NCBI GenBank assembly: GCA_026184775.1
Contig: JANCYW010000005.1
Coordinates: 124,001 to 188,000, forward strand
Direction of reading: 5' to 3'
Origin: Cyanidium caldarium
Taxonomy: Eukaryota > Rhodophyta > Bangiophyceae > Cyanidiales > Cyanidiaceae
Length of the DNA stretch: 64,000 nucleotides
The notes under the pieces were generated by a model, which did no database searches, was not told the DNA's origin, and worked only from the letters and a program-made list of their open reading frames with translations. A program made the translations under genes and the position numbers. This document shows positions 45,201 to 54,095 of this stretch, one piece after another (the first letter of the stretch is position 1; every line of letters starts with the position of its first letter).

Positions 45201-46658
45201 GATCCGAGCGACGGACGGGCACGCCTGGGCGCCAGTGCGTTGGCGCAAGTGTACGGGCAGGTGGGCGACTCGTGTCCGGATGTGGAGAGCGTGGGTTCGC
45301 TGCGGGCGGCGTTCGAGCTGGTGCAGCAGCTGATCGATGAGGAGCTGGCGCTGTCGTATCACGACCGCTCCGATGGCGGTCTGATGGTGGCGCTGCTGGA
45401 GATGGCGTTTGCAGGCAACTGCGGTCTGGATATGTATGTGGATCCGCGGCGGTTGGACGTGCTGTTTTCCGAGGAGGTGGGTATGCTGGTGGAGGTGCCG
45501 GCGGAGGCGGCAGCGGCGGTGATGGAGCGGGCAGCAACGACGGTTGTCAGGGACGCCGGCGGCGTCGACCGCGCTCACTTGTCATGCAGGCGGGTGGCTC
45601 GCACCCGCCGGGACAAGATCATACAGTTTTTTCAGCACGAGCGTGCCACCGCGCCGGCGCTGTCGATGGACATGCGCGACCTGCGGGCACTCTGGGAGGA
45701 GACCTCTTTCCAACTGGAGGCGCTGCAGGCGAATCCGATCTGCGTGGCCGCCGAGAAAAAGGCCTGCTACGAGCGACACGGCCTGGCGTATCGGGTGCCG
45801 TTCGAGGTGCAGCGGACGCCACCGCACGTGCTGGCGTCGCCGCGAGCGCCTCGGGTGGCCATTCTGCGTGAGGAGGGCTCCAACGGCGACCGAGAAATGG
45901 CGGCGGCGTTCCATCTGGCCGGCTTCCGGGCGGTGGATGTGTCGATGCGCGACCTGAGCAGCGGCCGCGTGCGCCTGGATGACTTTCGCGGGGTGGCGTT
46001 CGTGGGCGGGTTCAGTTTTGCGGATGTGTTGGATTCGGCCAAGGGCTGGGCCGGCGTCATCCGGTACCGCGCGGAGATCGCCGAGCAGTTTGAGCGCTTC
46101 CGCCAACGTCCCGACACCTTTTCTTTGGGTGTGTGCAACGGGTGTCAGCTGATGGCGCTGCTGGGCTGGGTGCCGGGCCGGTTTGTGCGCAACGAGTCCG
46201 ACCGCTTCGAGTCGCGCTTCGGCCTGGTGCGCATCAACGCCGGCACGCCGGCGATCATGCTGCGCGGCATGGAGGAGGCGGTGCTGGGGGTGTGGGTGTC
46301 GCACGGCGAGGGCCGCGCCATCTTCCCGCTCGACGACCGACCGCGCGTAGCCCCGATGCAGTACGCGGACGACAGTGGCGAGGTGGTGTCGGTGACGGAC
46401 ACCTCGCGCGGCTACCCGTTCTGCCCGAACGGCAGTGTCGACGCCATCGCTGCCGTCTGCAGCGCCGACGGACGACACCTGGCCATGATGCCGCACCCGG
46501 AACGCACCATCCACCTGTTCAATTGGGCGTACCTGCCCGAAGAGGCGCGACAGCAGTGGAGCGTCTCGCCGTGGCTGAAGATGTTTCAAAACGCCCGCGA
46601 GTGGTGTGAGCAAACCGCAGAAGCACGCGATACCCAACGCGACGCTGCCGCCGCCTGA
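42294..46658 (+). CDS. Phosphoribosylformylglycinamidine synthase (PurL, FGAM synthase)
   Basis: 1454 residues from MRALFVTTSFESWRSQ (42294); human PFAS has 1338. Fourth step of purine synthesis, using glutamine and ATP. The N-terminal PurS-like domain includes EIGPRLNFQTAWCSNA. The synthetase core has FDIAQSNSEHSRHWLF, AETHNFPSGVAPFPGAETG, HDQGAGGNCNVVKELIHPAG and TTKVDRSVTGLVARQQTVGP. The C-terminal amidotransferase has Cys1281 in LGVCNGCQLMALLGW and the His/Glu pair in MMPHPERTIH. About 100 leading residues are Arg/Trp/Ser-rich with a 9-Ser run and look like an organelle leader, as in dual-targeted plant PurL. Confidence 0.95.
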   Translation: MRALFVTTSFESWRSQKRWRGRARECRWWSRPGLRWRRLPQHQRAAVHLEDAAALGGYAGVRASVAGSSSSSSSSSESPERLARRRSGESAGTVRRFYRYLGSDALAVQAAREALSQLLAELGHGGEALPAFSVEREDCYYVLVAAEAGAGTLSQGEEDILWWLLSETFEPERFSESIPFIPDALVEIGPRLNFQTAWCSNAMNIFRACGLQQVRRVERSRRYAVEFHSVAGVAEEPASSLATLVLAHREAFLQKFTARIHDRMTEQTYQRPLQSFETGIVPEPVYRVPLLRDGKAALQQLNQRMGLGLDAWDIDYYYNMFRGMNRDPTNVELFDIAQSNSEHSRHWLFRGRVVIDGEEQPHSLLDLVREPLRRNPTNSVLAFVDNSSSIRGPRPFRTLQPLFPDVPSEWAEHQADNDILMTAETHNFPSGVAPFPGAETGTGGRIRDTAATGTGSLVGVATAGYSVGNLRIPGYSLPWEDPSFQYPNHLESPLTICIQASNGASDYGNKFGEPVVQGFCRSFGLRLAVDGGGDRRVEYVKPIMFSGGLGQMDHRHAHKGAPQPGMCVVKVGGPAYRIGMGGGAASSMVQGDNRAELDFDAVQRGDAEMEQRAYRVIRACVEMGERNPIVSIHDQGAGGNCNVVKELIHPAGARIDVRQIIVGDETLSVLEIWGAEYQEQFGLLLRPESMPLFRQLCERENVPLAVLGQVDGSGKVVLFDSRSGEVVEELELERVLGQLPRKRFEDSRVHRPRPTALSLPMTTGASMITKSDHDLVSVLNRVLRLLSVGSKRFLTTKVDRSVTGLVARQQTVGPVQLPLADVAVAALSHVDEVGAATAIGEQCLKSLVWPAAMARMAVAEMLTNLAAARITRIEDIKCEANWMAAGKLSGELASMYEAAEALSAMMTTLGIAIDGGKDSVSMAARCPGEADTVRAPLTLVVSGYAPVLDVMRVLTPAIQRSGASEVLLLDPSDGRARLGASALAQVYGQVGDSCPDVESVGSLRAAFELVQQLIDEELALSYHDRSDGGLMVALLEMAFAGNCGLDMYVDPRRLDVLFSEEVGMLVEVPAEAAAAVMERAATTVVRDAGGVDRAHLSCRRVARTRRDKIIQFFQHERATAPALSMDMRDLRALWEETSFQLEALQANPICVAAEKKACYERHGLAYRVPFEVQRTPPHVLASPRAPRVAILREEGSNGDREMAAAFHLAGFRAVDVSMRDLSSGRVRLDDFRGVAFVGGFSFADVLDSAKGWAGVIRYRAEIAEQFERFRQRPDTFSLGVCNGCQLMALLGWVPGRFVRNESDRFESRFGLVRINAGTPAIMLRGMEEAVLGVWVSHGEGRAIFPLDDRPRVAPMQYADDSGEVVSVTDTSRGYPFCPNGSVDAIAAVCSADGRHLAMMPHPERTIHLFNWAYLPEEARQQWSVSPWLKMFQNAREWCEQTAEARDTQRDAAAA
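42495..42521 (+). repeat. AGT-type trinucleotide repeat inside PurL
   Basis: Nine Ser codons (AGT, one AGC) in the leader region of PurL, adjacent to the start of the conserved protein. Confidence 0.9.
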
Positions 46659-47040
46659 ACCAGGGGGGACGGTGCCGGAAGGAAAGGGAGGGAGAGGGCG
46701 TCTCTCGTCGCGAAGTGGATGCCTGCCGAGTCGCGGCAGCTTCTGCTCTTGTAACTGGAACCGTGTCCGCCATCAAATACCTTGTTCAGATCTTTGTCCT
46801 CTTTTCGGTCTCCTCTCCATCCGTGACGGATCCCTCTACCACCTCCTGACAGGGCGCGCCTCTGCAGCACGGAATGACCGAAAAATCGCACACGCATTTT
46901 GAGTTCTACTTTGCGCCGTCCGCGACGACCTTGACGCGGGCGCGGGCTCTGCGCGCGCGCTGCCGTGCACACGTGCGATAGGCGTGGCCATCAGGGGGGG
47001 GAGAGGCGGATCGTAGCGTCGTGTTCGGTCGGTCGGGCGT
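46659..47040. other. Tandem intergenic region (PurL to MSI4-like)
   Basis: 382 bp holding the PurL 3' end and the promoter of the WD protein. It contains purine-rich runs (including a seven-G run near 46995) and a GCGCGCGC stretch near 46951. I see no gene. Confidence 0.55.
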
Positions 47041-49839
47041 ATGACGGACGCGCTGTCGAGGGCAACGGGTGCGGCGGCAACATACGGTGGGGTGAACCGG
47101 TCGGAAGCAGTGGCAGCGGCTCATGGCGACGGCGATGGGTCGGGACGGGAACTGGCGTCTGGGGCACCGGTGGTGTTTGCCGACCGGCGCGACATCGCTG
47201 CCAACAGCTCGATGGGTGCAAATGAGTGGGAGGACGGTCTGGGCGCGGAGGTGGCGGTGCGCACGGGAGCGCCGCAACTGTCGCCGGACGAGGTGGCCGC
47301 CGCGACGCACCTGGGCTGGCGCACGTCGTTATCGGCAGAGGCGCGCCATAACCACTGGCGACGGGAGACACTGCCGTTTCTGTACGATTGGATGTTGTGT
47401 CGGCCACAGGTGTGGGTGCTGGGCGGGGCGCAATGGGGTCCGCCGCTGCAGGTGCTCAGTGCGGTGGCGTCGACGGCTGCTTCTATCGGCGACGTGGCTT
47501 CTTTGGGCGCTGGTGACGGACGCCTTGGATCGGACGGCGGGCGGCGACAACACTCGGCGCAAACGTGTGGCATCGCGTTGCAACCGGTGACGGCCACCGA
47601 CAAGTTGGTGTTCAGCCGCCAGGAGCTCTATTTCAGCGAGCGCACCGGGGCGACCGTGGAGGATGCGCCCACCGAGCCCAACACCCTCCTGGTGGCCGAG
47701 TGCTGCATTGCCCGCGAGAACATTTGGCGTCCGAACGAGGTGGCCAGTGCCTGGCACACCGAGCTGTACTCCAGTTGCGGCGTCAGTAGCGGCGGTGGCG
47801 GCGCGGATGTCTCCCTGAGCGCGCGAGCGGCAGCGGCACGTCGAGCGCAGGAGCTGCGCCAGGCGACGTCGCGCAACACGTTGGCGCAACTGCGTACAGA
47901 CGCCTTGCGCGCCAGTGCGGCGCTTGCCGAGGCCACCGACAAGCCGGCGGCGCTGTCGGCGGCGCTCGAGGCGGTCAGCGCCTACGCCACCGAACTGTCC
48001 AGCGAGCTGGGCACGGCCGTGGCCGACACCTCGAACACCGAGGCGTACACTCAACTGATGTCGACGCTGGCGACGCTCGCACCCGAGTTTGTGGCGGCGC
48101 ATCGGGATCTGGAAAAACTGCGGCGCCGCGGGCAAGGTGGTCCGGCCGACCCGCAACTGCCCGTCCATGTGCGCACGCCGTATGGCATTTGTCTGATGGT
48201 GAGCGGCGGCGCGTGCAAGCGATCTGACGAGCGCCGCCCCGAACCCGACGCCGGCAGTGCTGCGGACAACCGCACCGAGACCGAGAGTTCGGACAGCCGC
48301 GCCGAGACCGCCCCGCGCAGCGCGCCGCATCCGGAACGGGACGAACTGCAAGCCGACGTGTTGGAGCTGACGCCGGAGGAGTTCGACGACGCCAACGTGC
48401 CGCTGCACGCTCGACGCGGCGGCATCGCCGGGAACTGTGCCCTGTACGTGGTGAACGACGACGGCACTTCGGGATGCTGGGCGCGCGACTCGTCCGAGTT
48501 CACCGGCGGTTTGGTGGTGCGCCGCCGGCGTCGCACTGCCAGCAGCAACAGCAACAACCATCAGCACGCCGCCGCCGGGGACGAGTCGCGACACGGCAAC
48601 GCGCTGAGCTTCAAAGAGGGCAAGCGGCGCGCGCGCATCTTCTACGACGAGTTTCGCGTGCGCAAACGCATTCTGCACCCGGGCGAGGTGAATCGAGTAC
48701 GCTACGTGGGCATGACGTACGATGCGAGCGTCGACAGCGCTGGCGGCGACGAGACCCTGCCGGCGCATTCGACAGCGACCACCGCCCGCCCCGACCGGTG
48801 TGCGCGCTGGATTGTCACCCATTCCGACGCCAAAGAGCTGCTGGTGTGGAATGTGAATGCGCAAGTGCACCGCGCTGACAATGACAAGCTGCGGCCGAGC
48901 GTGCCCGAGCTGGTGCTGCGCGGCCACAGTGTGCAGGCACCGTACGCGCTGGACACCGCCTATGCGGCCGGCGACTCGCACCCGAACGGCTTCCGAGTGG
49001 CGTCCGGCGGCGAGGACTGCCAAGTGCTGCTGTGGTACCTGACCACCGAGTTGTTGCTGCGGGCGCGCCAGAGCAAGCGCAGCACCGTGGCCGACATTTT
49101 GACCGACGTGAGCGGGGCGGTGCATCCGGCAGCGCACGTGTCGCAATTCTGTCTGAATGTGGAGCCGGCCGTGCGACTGAGCGGCCACCGCGCCACCGTG
49201 GAGGACGTGCGCTTTCACCCGCGAGATCCGTCGATCCTGGCCTCTGGCGGCGACGACGGCTACCTGCTGGTGTGGGATACGCGCAGCGGCACCCGGCCGG
49301 TGAGCGGGGTGCGCAACGCCCACAGCGGCGACGTGAACTGTCTGGATTGGTCGCGCGACCGCGACGCGCGCTACCTGCTCACTGGTGGCACCGACAGCGT
49401 GGTGAGACTGTGGGATGTGCGTGCGCTGAGCAGCTGGGCCGCGCAAGGCCCGCGCGCCGGCGCGCCATCGACGGCCACGCCGGCGTTCGAGTTTGGCGGC
49501 GCCGGCCAACACGCCGGCCAAGTCACCTCCGTGCAGTGGAACCCGCTGGATCCGCGCTACTTTCTGTCGGCGTCGGAGACCGAGGTGCTCGTGTGGGACA
49601 CCGAGAGCATGGACGTGGTGTTTCGGCACGCCGGCCACAAGACCCGCATCCAAGAGGCGTACTGGAACCCGTCATCGCCGTGGGTGCTGATGACCACCAG
49701 CGAGGCGGGCGAGGGCGAGGCTGACCCCACCGCCAGCACCATGCAGCTGTGGCGACCGATCGACCTCATGCACTTGCACGACGCGGTGGTGGCCGCCGAG
49801 TTCGACCTCTGGCAGAACGCCCTGTCGCAGTCGCAGTGA
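47041..49839 (+). CDS. Oversized MSI4/FVE-type RbAp46/48-family WD40 histone-binding protein
   Basis: 932 residues, twice the family's 400-510. The histone-binding N-terminal helix is HWRRETLPFLYDWM at about residues 105-118. The family's HPGEVNR, THSDAKELLVWNVNAQVHR, SGGEDCQVLLW, AHSGDVNCLDWSRDRDAR and GHKTRIQEAYWNPSSPWVL blocks all appear in order in residues 540-910. HPGEVNR and the IWDV-type wording favour the MSI4/FVE branch. About 370 extra residues separate helix and propeller, with a helical segment (residues 255-360) and a charged low-complexity one (390-440). These proteins serve CAF-1, PRC2, HDAC and ISWI complexes. An ISWI gene is also in this window. Confidence 0.9.
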   Translation: MTDALSRATGAAATYGGVNRSEAVAAAHGDGDGSGRELASGAPVVFADRRDIAANSSMGANEWEDGLGAEVAVRTGAPQLSPDEVAAATHLGWRTSLSAEARHNHWRRETLPFLYDWMLCRPQVWVLGGAQWGPPLQVLSAVASTAASIGDVASLGAGDGRLGSDGGRRQHSAQTCGIALQPVTATDKLVFSRQELYFSERTGATVEDAPTEPNTLLVAECCIARENIWRPNEVASAWHTELYSSCGVSSGGGGADVSLSARAAAARRAQELRQATSRNTLAQLRTDALRASAALAEATDKPAALSAALEAVSAYATELSSELGTAVADTSNTEAYTQLMSTLATLAPEFVAAHRDLEKLRRRGQGGPADPQLPVHVRTPYGICLMVSGGACKRSDERRPEPDAGSAADNRTETESSDSRAETAPRSAPHPERDELQADVLELTPEEFDDANVPLHARRGGIAGNCALYVVNDDGTSGCWARDSSEFTGGLVVRRRRRTASSNSNNHQHAAAGDESRHGNALSFKEGKRRARIFYDEFRVRKRILHPGEVNRVRYVGMTYDASVDSAGGDETLPAHSTATTARPDRCARWIVTHSDAKELLVWNVNAQVHRADNDKLRPSVPELVLRGHSVQAPYALDTAYAAGDSHPNGFRVASGGEDCQVLLWYLTTELLLRARQSKRSTVADILTDVSGAVHPAAHVSQFCLNVEPAVRLSGHRATVEDVRFHPRDPSILASGGDDGYLLVWDTRSGTRPVSGVRNAHSGDVNCLDWSRDRDARYLLTGGTDSVVRLWDVRALSSWAAQGPRAGAPSTATPAFEFGGAGQHAGQVTSVQWNPLDPRYFLSASETEVLVWDTESMDVVFRHAGHKTRIQEAYWNPSSPWVLMTTSEAGEGEADPTASTMQLWRPIDLMHLHDAVVAAEFDLWQNALSQSQ

Positions 49840-49872
49840 GGGCGAACAAGTCCGGCGGCATTCTTTAAACCT

Positions 49873-51855
49873 CTATGCACCCTCGATGAGCGCTTGGCGT
49901 CGCTTCCGATAGCGCACCTCCACCACCAGGAAGAACAGCGCGGTGGCCAGCAGTAGCGTGCCGAAAAAGGTGCCGAGCACGATGCCGGCTATGCCGCCGC
50001 CCGACAGACCCGACGAGGATGCCGACGGCGAGCCGCTCACATACGATTGCGAGCCGCGCGCTGCCACCGCCACCGTCACATTCTGCAAGTAACCGCCCTG
50101 GGCGCGCAGCGCTCGTTGTACTGTGGCGGCCGAGTCCGACAGCGCACTGGCGATGTCGGTGAAATTCGGCGAGTACACTTCCACCGCCAAGAGCACGGTG
50201 GGGCCGGCGAGTCCGGGGGCGCCGGCCGCCAGGCGCTGCACCGATGACGGTCCCGGCGGGGCCGGTGCGTTCGACGCTTGATTGCCCCGTGACGGAAAGT
50301 AGACGTACACGTCGGCTACAGACGTGCCCGTCAGCTGGGCCACTTCCCGCTGCACCACCCCGAGCGCGGCATCCAGCACCACCCGCACCACGTGCTGCAC
50401 TCCGTACACGAGCCTGGCGTGGGTGCCGCGACGGTGGCGTGACACGGCCGTCGCCAGCGGACACCGCGTCGCGTTGCCCTGCATACGTCGGTAGTAGTGG
50501 AAGGTGTAATTGGGCAGCAGATGCGGGTGAAAGATGCGAATGTGGTCTTTGAGCACCCAGTCGGGCCGCAGCACGCCCTGCTCGAAGATGGGGTTCGGGT
50601 CGCTGTGCTTGGTGTAGTCGTACAAATTATCGCACAGCACCGCAGCCCAGTCGGCAGCGTAGGAGTAGTTCTGCAGCACTTGCGCCACGGTGGTTTCGGG
50701 GGGCGTGGTCACCGAGAAACCCAGCCAGAAGCGCGAGGTGTTGGCGCCGGCCAGCGCCAACATGCGCCCGGCGTCCGCCGACGTCAACGACAGCGGATTG
50801 TCCTGCTGCACGTCCTCTTGCAACGCTTGCAGCGGCGACGGTAGCGGCTCGCCATGGTCACCGAACACGTAGTAGGCGTTGGCGTCTGTGATGAACGACG
50901 CCTGATAGGTGCTGCCGAAATAGAACGAATCGCCATACCCAGTGCCGTAGAACACCGACGGCTGCGTGCGTGCGGTGGCCGCCAACGCCGCCGCCTCCGC
51001 ATAACTCTCGGCAATGTCATTGAACTGGCGAATGGTGTACGGCGCCAGACCGTACAACAACCCGAACAACTTGACGTACTCGGCGCGACCGAGCGCGCTC
51101 TTCTCCTGCGCCTCGCCGATGCCCAGCACCGAGACGTTCAGAGCGGTAGTATTGAGGGTGCCGTTCACAACCAACCGCGTCCAGTTGTTCACGGTGTCGG
51201 TGACGATCAGCACGTCGATGGGCATCGAGCCGTTGAACAGCCGGAACAGCTGCGTGAGGTTGCCGTAATTGCCGCTGCAGGCATAGGCGCCCGGATGGGT
51301 GAATTCGCTGATGCTGGGCGCGCAACCGCGGGCGTATCGCGCATCGCACAGGTCGGACGGCACGCTGGCGTTGCACTGCCACCCGACAATGTAGGAGGCG
51401 TTCACCAACTGCACATACAGCTCGTCGGTGAGGTCTTCTGGCGTCAGCACCGCTCGCACCGAGTACGGCTGCACCACGCCGTACAGAATGTATCCGGCCT
51501 GCAGCGTATCGGTGAGCGCCACCCCGCGCGGCGGCACCGCATGCACCTGAAAGTAGTCGCGCTCGTGAAAGTCGGACACGTCGCTGGAGTTGAATCCGCA
51601 GCGCACAAAGGCGTGTCGGCGCGGCGTGCCACCAGACGAGTCCACCAGCGATAGCGCCGCCCAGGAGCCGTCCGCAGCGACCGTGTAGTTGCTCATAGTG
51701 CTCGTGTAGTTGAGCGGGAAACTCTGCGGAAAAGTGACCGGGTGCGACGAGTCACACTGGTCGTACACCCGCGCGTCCACCCAGGGGAACCGACAGAAAG
51801 TGACGAGTAGGAGGAGGAGCAGGAGTCCGAGCACCGAAACGCACTGGCGGTGCAT
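49873..51855 (-). CDS. Surface glycoprotein with a BtuF/TroA-type substrate-binding domain, CBA1-like
   Basis: 660 residues from MHRQCVSVLGLLLLLLLV (51855), a textbook signal peptide. Residues about 40-460 carry more than 15 N-X-S/T sequons. They also hold blocks of the bacterial metal/cobalamin substrate-binding family: SVLGIGEAQEKSALGRAEYV, PSVFYGTGYGDSFYFGSTY, and GVLRPDWVLKDHIRIFHPHL followed by LPNYTFHYYRRM. A second small domain (residues about 470-610, VADVYVYFPSRG and LQNVTVAVAARG) precedes one membrane helix (IAGIVLGTFFGTLLLATAL) and a short RYRKRR tail. The plan matches algal CBA1, which mediates B12 uptake. The ligand here could equally be iron or another metal complex. Confidence 0.85.
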   Translation of the reverse strand: MHRQCVSVLGLLLLLLLVTFCRFPWVDARVYDQCDSSHPVTFPQSFPLNYTSTMSNYTVAADGSWAALSLVDSSGGTPRRHAFVRCGFNSSDVSDFHERDYFQVHAVPPRGVALTDTLQAGYILYGVVQPYSVRAVLTPEDLTDELYVQLVNASYIVGWQCNASVPSDLCDARYARGCAPSISEFTHPGAYACSGNYGNLTQLFRLFNGSMPIDVLIVTDTVNNWTRLVVNGTLNTTALNVSVLGIGEAQEKSALGRAEYVKLFGLLYGLAPYTIRQFNDIAESYAEAAALAATARTQPSVFYGTGYGDSFYFGSTYQASFITDANAYYVFGDHGEPLPSPLQALQEDVQQDNPLSLTSADAGRMLALAGANTSRFWLGFSVTTPPETTVAQVLQNYSYAADWAAVLCDNLYDYTKHSDPNPIFEQGVLRPDWVLKDHIRIFHPHLLPNYTFHYYRRMQGNATRCPLATAVSRHRRGTHARLVYGVQHVVRVVLDAALGVVQREVAQLTGTSVADVYVYFPSRGNQASNAPAPPGPSSVQRLAAGAPGLAGPTVLLAVEVYSPNFTDIASALSDSAATVQRALRAQGGYLQNVTVAVAARGSQSYVSGSPSASSSGLSGGGIAGIVLGTFFGTLLLATALFFLVVEVRYRKRRQALIEGA

Positions 51856-52178
51856 CCTCCGAGGGTCGCCCGGACACCACCACCACCACCACCGACAACA
51901 ACAACCGCAACGCTCATTCGATGGCAACATGAACCCAATGAGTTCAAAGTCACTCCCGCCATCCCATGCCCAGACACACACGCGCTTGGTGTCAGCTCGC
52001 AGCGTACAACACCGCCGCAGTCCCGGCAGACAGCCACTGTCGCGTCGCGCACGACGCCGATGGAGCGACGGCGGGACACGCGCGCAGGGCGGCGTGTTTC
52101 GGATCCATCGAGCGATCGATCGGCGACGTGTGCGCGCTTGACACCCGCCGCTGCTCCACCAGTTCGAGGCGGTGTGTC

Positions 52179-52709
52179 ATGGGCGACCGAGCAACCGGCA
52201 GCCCGCGAGACACCTCAGCGGCAGCAGAATGTGTGGAACGGCTGCTGTTTCAGTCGGCAGTGCAGGAGCGGGGACGGAAGCGAGAACCGTTGACGCAGAC
52301 TGTAACGCCGAGTCCGTTGCTGCAGCAGGTGCGCGGTTTTCTGCCGCAGCTCCAACAGGCCAACACGGAGTTGCGGGAACGGCGGGAGCGGAATGAGCCG
52401 GTGGAGATGGAAATGGAGGAGGATGCTGTGGGGGATAGTCGGCGCGGGCGACGACGAAGAGGGCGGAGCGGGCGGAGCGGGGGACCACACTCCGGCGCCG
52501 TCGTCGAGTTGACGCTCATGTACGACCCGAGTTGGGGCGAGCTAGTGGCCGACCACGGCGACCAAGTAGGAGGAGTTACAGAAGGAGACGATTTCGAGGG
52601 GAGCGCACCGTCGCTGTTATTGCCGGAGGAGCGGGCGCCGGACCATACCGCCGCCATCCGGGAGGTGTCTCCCGTGCGAGCGGAGGACGCCACCCGACGG
52701 GCGCACTGA
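52179..52709 (+). CDS. NOPCHAP1-like box C/D snoRNP assembly factor
   Basis: 176 residues from MGDRATGSPRDTSAAA (52179). The diagnostic block is SPLLQQVRGFLPQLQQANTE followed by LRERRERNEPVEMEMEED, which parallels human NOPCHAP1 (C12orf45: PLLDQVQTFLPQMARANEKL). After a basic RRGRRRRGRSGR insert, VVELTLMYDPSWGEL corresponds to the family's hydrophobic strand. NOPCHAP1 bridges NOP58 to the R2TP chaperone during snoRNP biogenesis. The rest is acidic and disordered. It is convergent with the OST3/6 gene, 27 bp apart. Confidence 0.75.
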   Translation: MGDRATGSPRDTSAAAECVERLLFQSAVQERGRKREPLTQTVTPSPLLQQVRGFLPQLQQANTELRERRERNEPVEMEMEEDAVGDSRRGRRRRGRSGRSGGPHSGAVVELTLMYDPSWGELVADHGDQVGGVTEGDDFEGSAPSLLLPEERAPDHTAAIREVSPVRAEDATRRAH

Positions 52710-52736
52710 CGCGCTTTCTTCTCCTTCTCTACCAAC

Positions 52737-53825
52737 TCATTGCCGTACATCCACCAACACCGCCCGCAGTAGACTCGTCAACAGTGCTAGCATGGGTGCG
52801 GCCACGGCCACTTGCGACCAACCGCGCGGCGCCCGACGCGGCAGCTTGTCCAGTGCCACCATCAGTGCCGCGATAACGACGTACTTGGTGACTTCGAGGA
52901 AGCCCTCGGCTGCGAGCGCGTTCGGCCCGGACGGTCCTTTCATCCGCGATGTGCTGCCCATCGACCACACCAGCCGCTCGCCGTCCCACATGAATAGCGG
53001 CGTGCCGTTGATGATCCAACCGTGTCCGCCGCCCACCACAAACATGTACAGCAGCAGCACCAACGCCAACCAGGTGTATCGCCGACGATGCAGTCCGGAG
53101 TAGAGCGCCGCGGTCACCGCACTGGCCAGTGTCGCGGCGCACAGGCGCCAGTGTCGTCGCACCGCCGGGACCACGTACACCGGCCCGCCGATGGTGATGC
53201 GCAGCGGCGGCGCCCGTCGGTCCGTCGGCACTGCTTGATTGGCCAACCGCAGCAACCAGGCGGCCATGGCGCGCCCGTCCAACCCGTCTCCCTTGGGCGG
53301 CGCCTCGAAACGGAACGGCACGGTGCTGCTCACCGCCGAGTCGCCGCCATCGCCCGGCGGCACATATAGCAGCGTCGGCAACACGTTGACGCCCAGGCGC
53401 GACAGCGCCGCGATCATCTCGCGCTGATTCGCCGCGCCCACATCCGCCAACAGAAAGAACACCTGCAGCTGTCCGCGCCCTGCCAGTCGCTCGTTCTGTC
53501 GCTTCACCGCGCGCGCCACCGGCATCAGCTGGCGCACCACGTAGTCGCACAGCGGGCACGCGCCCGGCTGCGATGCCGTGCTCAGCAACAGCACCACAGC
53601 ATAGTCGCGCGGGCCGCTCAGCACGAACTTTTCCAAGCTGGACGCGTGTCGGACGGGAATGAGACCGCTCTCGCTGCGGCCGCGGTGCGCTGCCAGTGCG
53701 GATCGACGGTCCGCCGGTGGCCCAGGCACTTGCTGGCCGGTGACGGAGGCACGGCCGAACAAGCAGAGGCCGACGAAGAGGAGGAGAAGGAGTCGATGGG
53801 CAAAGGACACTTGGCGGTGTTGCAT
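52737..53825 (-). CDS. Oligosaccharyltransferase subunit OST3/OST6 (thioredoxin-domain)
   Basis: 362 residues from MQHRQVSFAHRLLLLLF (53825), giving a signal peptide ending near residue 30. A lumenal thioredoxin-like domain follows, with ACPLC (Cys90/Cys93) as its CxxC redox pair in VLLLSTASQPGACPLCDYV and VFFLLADVGAANQREMI downstream. Four membrane helices occupy residues about 215-360, including YTWLALVLLLYMFVVGGGHG and WIINGTPLF. This agrees with OST3/6 and MAGT1/TUSC3 topology. The subunit holds glycoprotein cysteines near the N-glycosylation site. A sequon-rich glycoprotein is its neighbour but that is probably coincidence. Confidence 0.88.
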   Translation of the reverse strand: MQHRQVSFAHRLLLLLFVGLCLFGRASVTGQQVPGPPADRRSALAAHRGRSESGLIPVRHASSLEKFVLSGPRDYAVVLLLSTASQPGACPLCDYVVRQLMPVARAVKRQNERLAGRGQLQVFFLLADVGAANQREMIAALSRLGVNVLPTLLYVPPGDGGDSAVSSTVPFRFEAPPKGDGLDGRAMAAWLLRLANQAVPTDRRAPPLRITIGGPVYVVPAVRRHWRLCAATLASAVTAALYSGLHRRRYTWLALVLLLYMFVVGGGHGWIINGTPLFMWDGERLVWSMGSTSRMKGPSGPNALAAEGFLEVTKYVVIAALMVALDKLPRRAPRGWSQVAVAAPMLALLTSLLRAVLVDVRQ

Positions 53826-54095
53826 GACGAGAGGCGTTAGGTTCTCAGTCGAACCAGACGAGCGCCACGCTGCCGACGCCGCGTTCCTGCTCTTCTGCAT
53901 CGTCCGGGCGAAGGTGCAGCGGACCAAAGTACGCCTCCTAGGTTAGGAGAAGACTGGACAGGTAGAGAGCGCCAAAGACAACGAGCGGCCGTTTACACTA
54001 GCAAAGCGTGCACACCTCGAGAGATCCCCGCCGTCCTGCTGCAGCTCGGTGCGGCTCGGGAGCGCTTTCCAAGCGGCGTGTCGATCCTGAGTACG

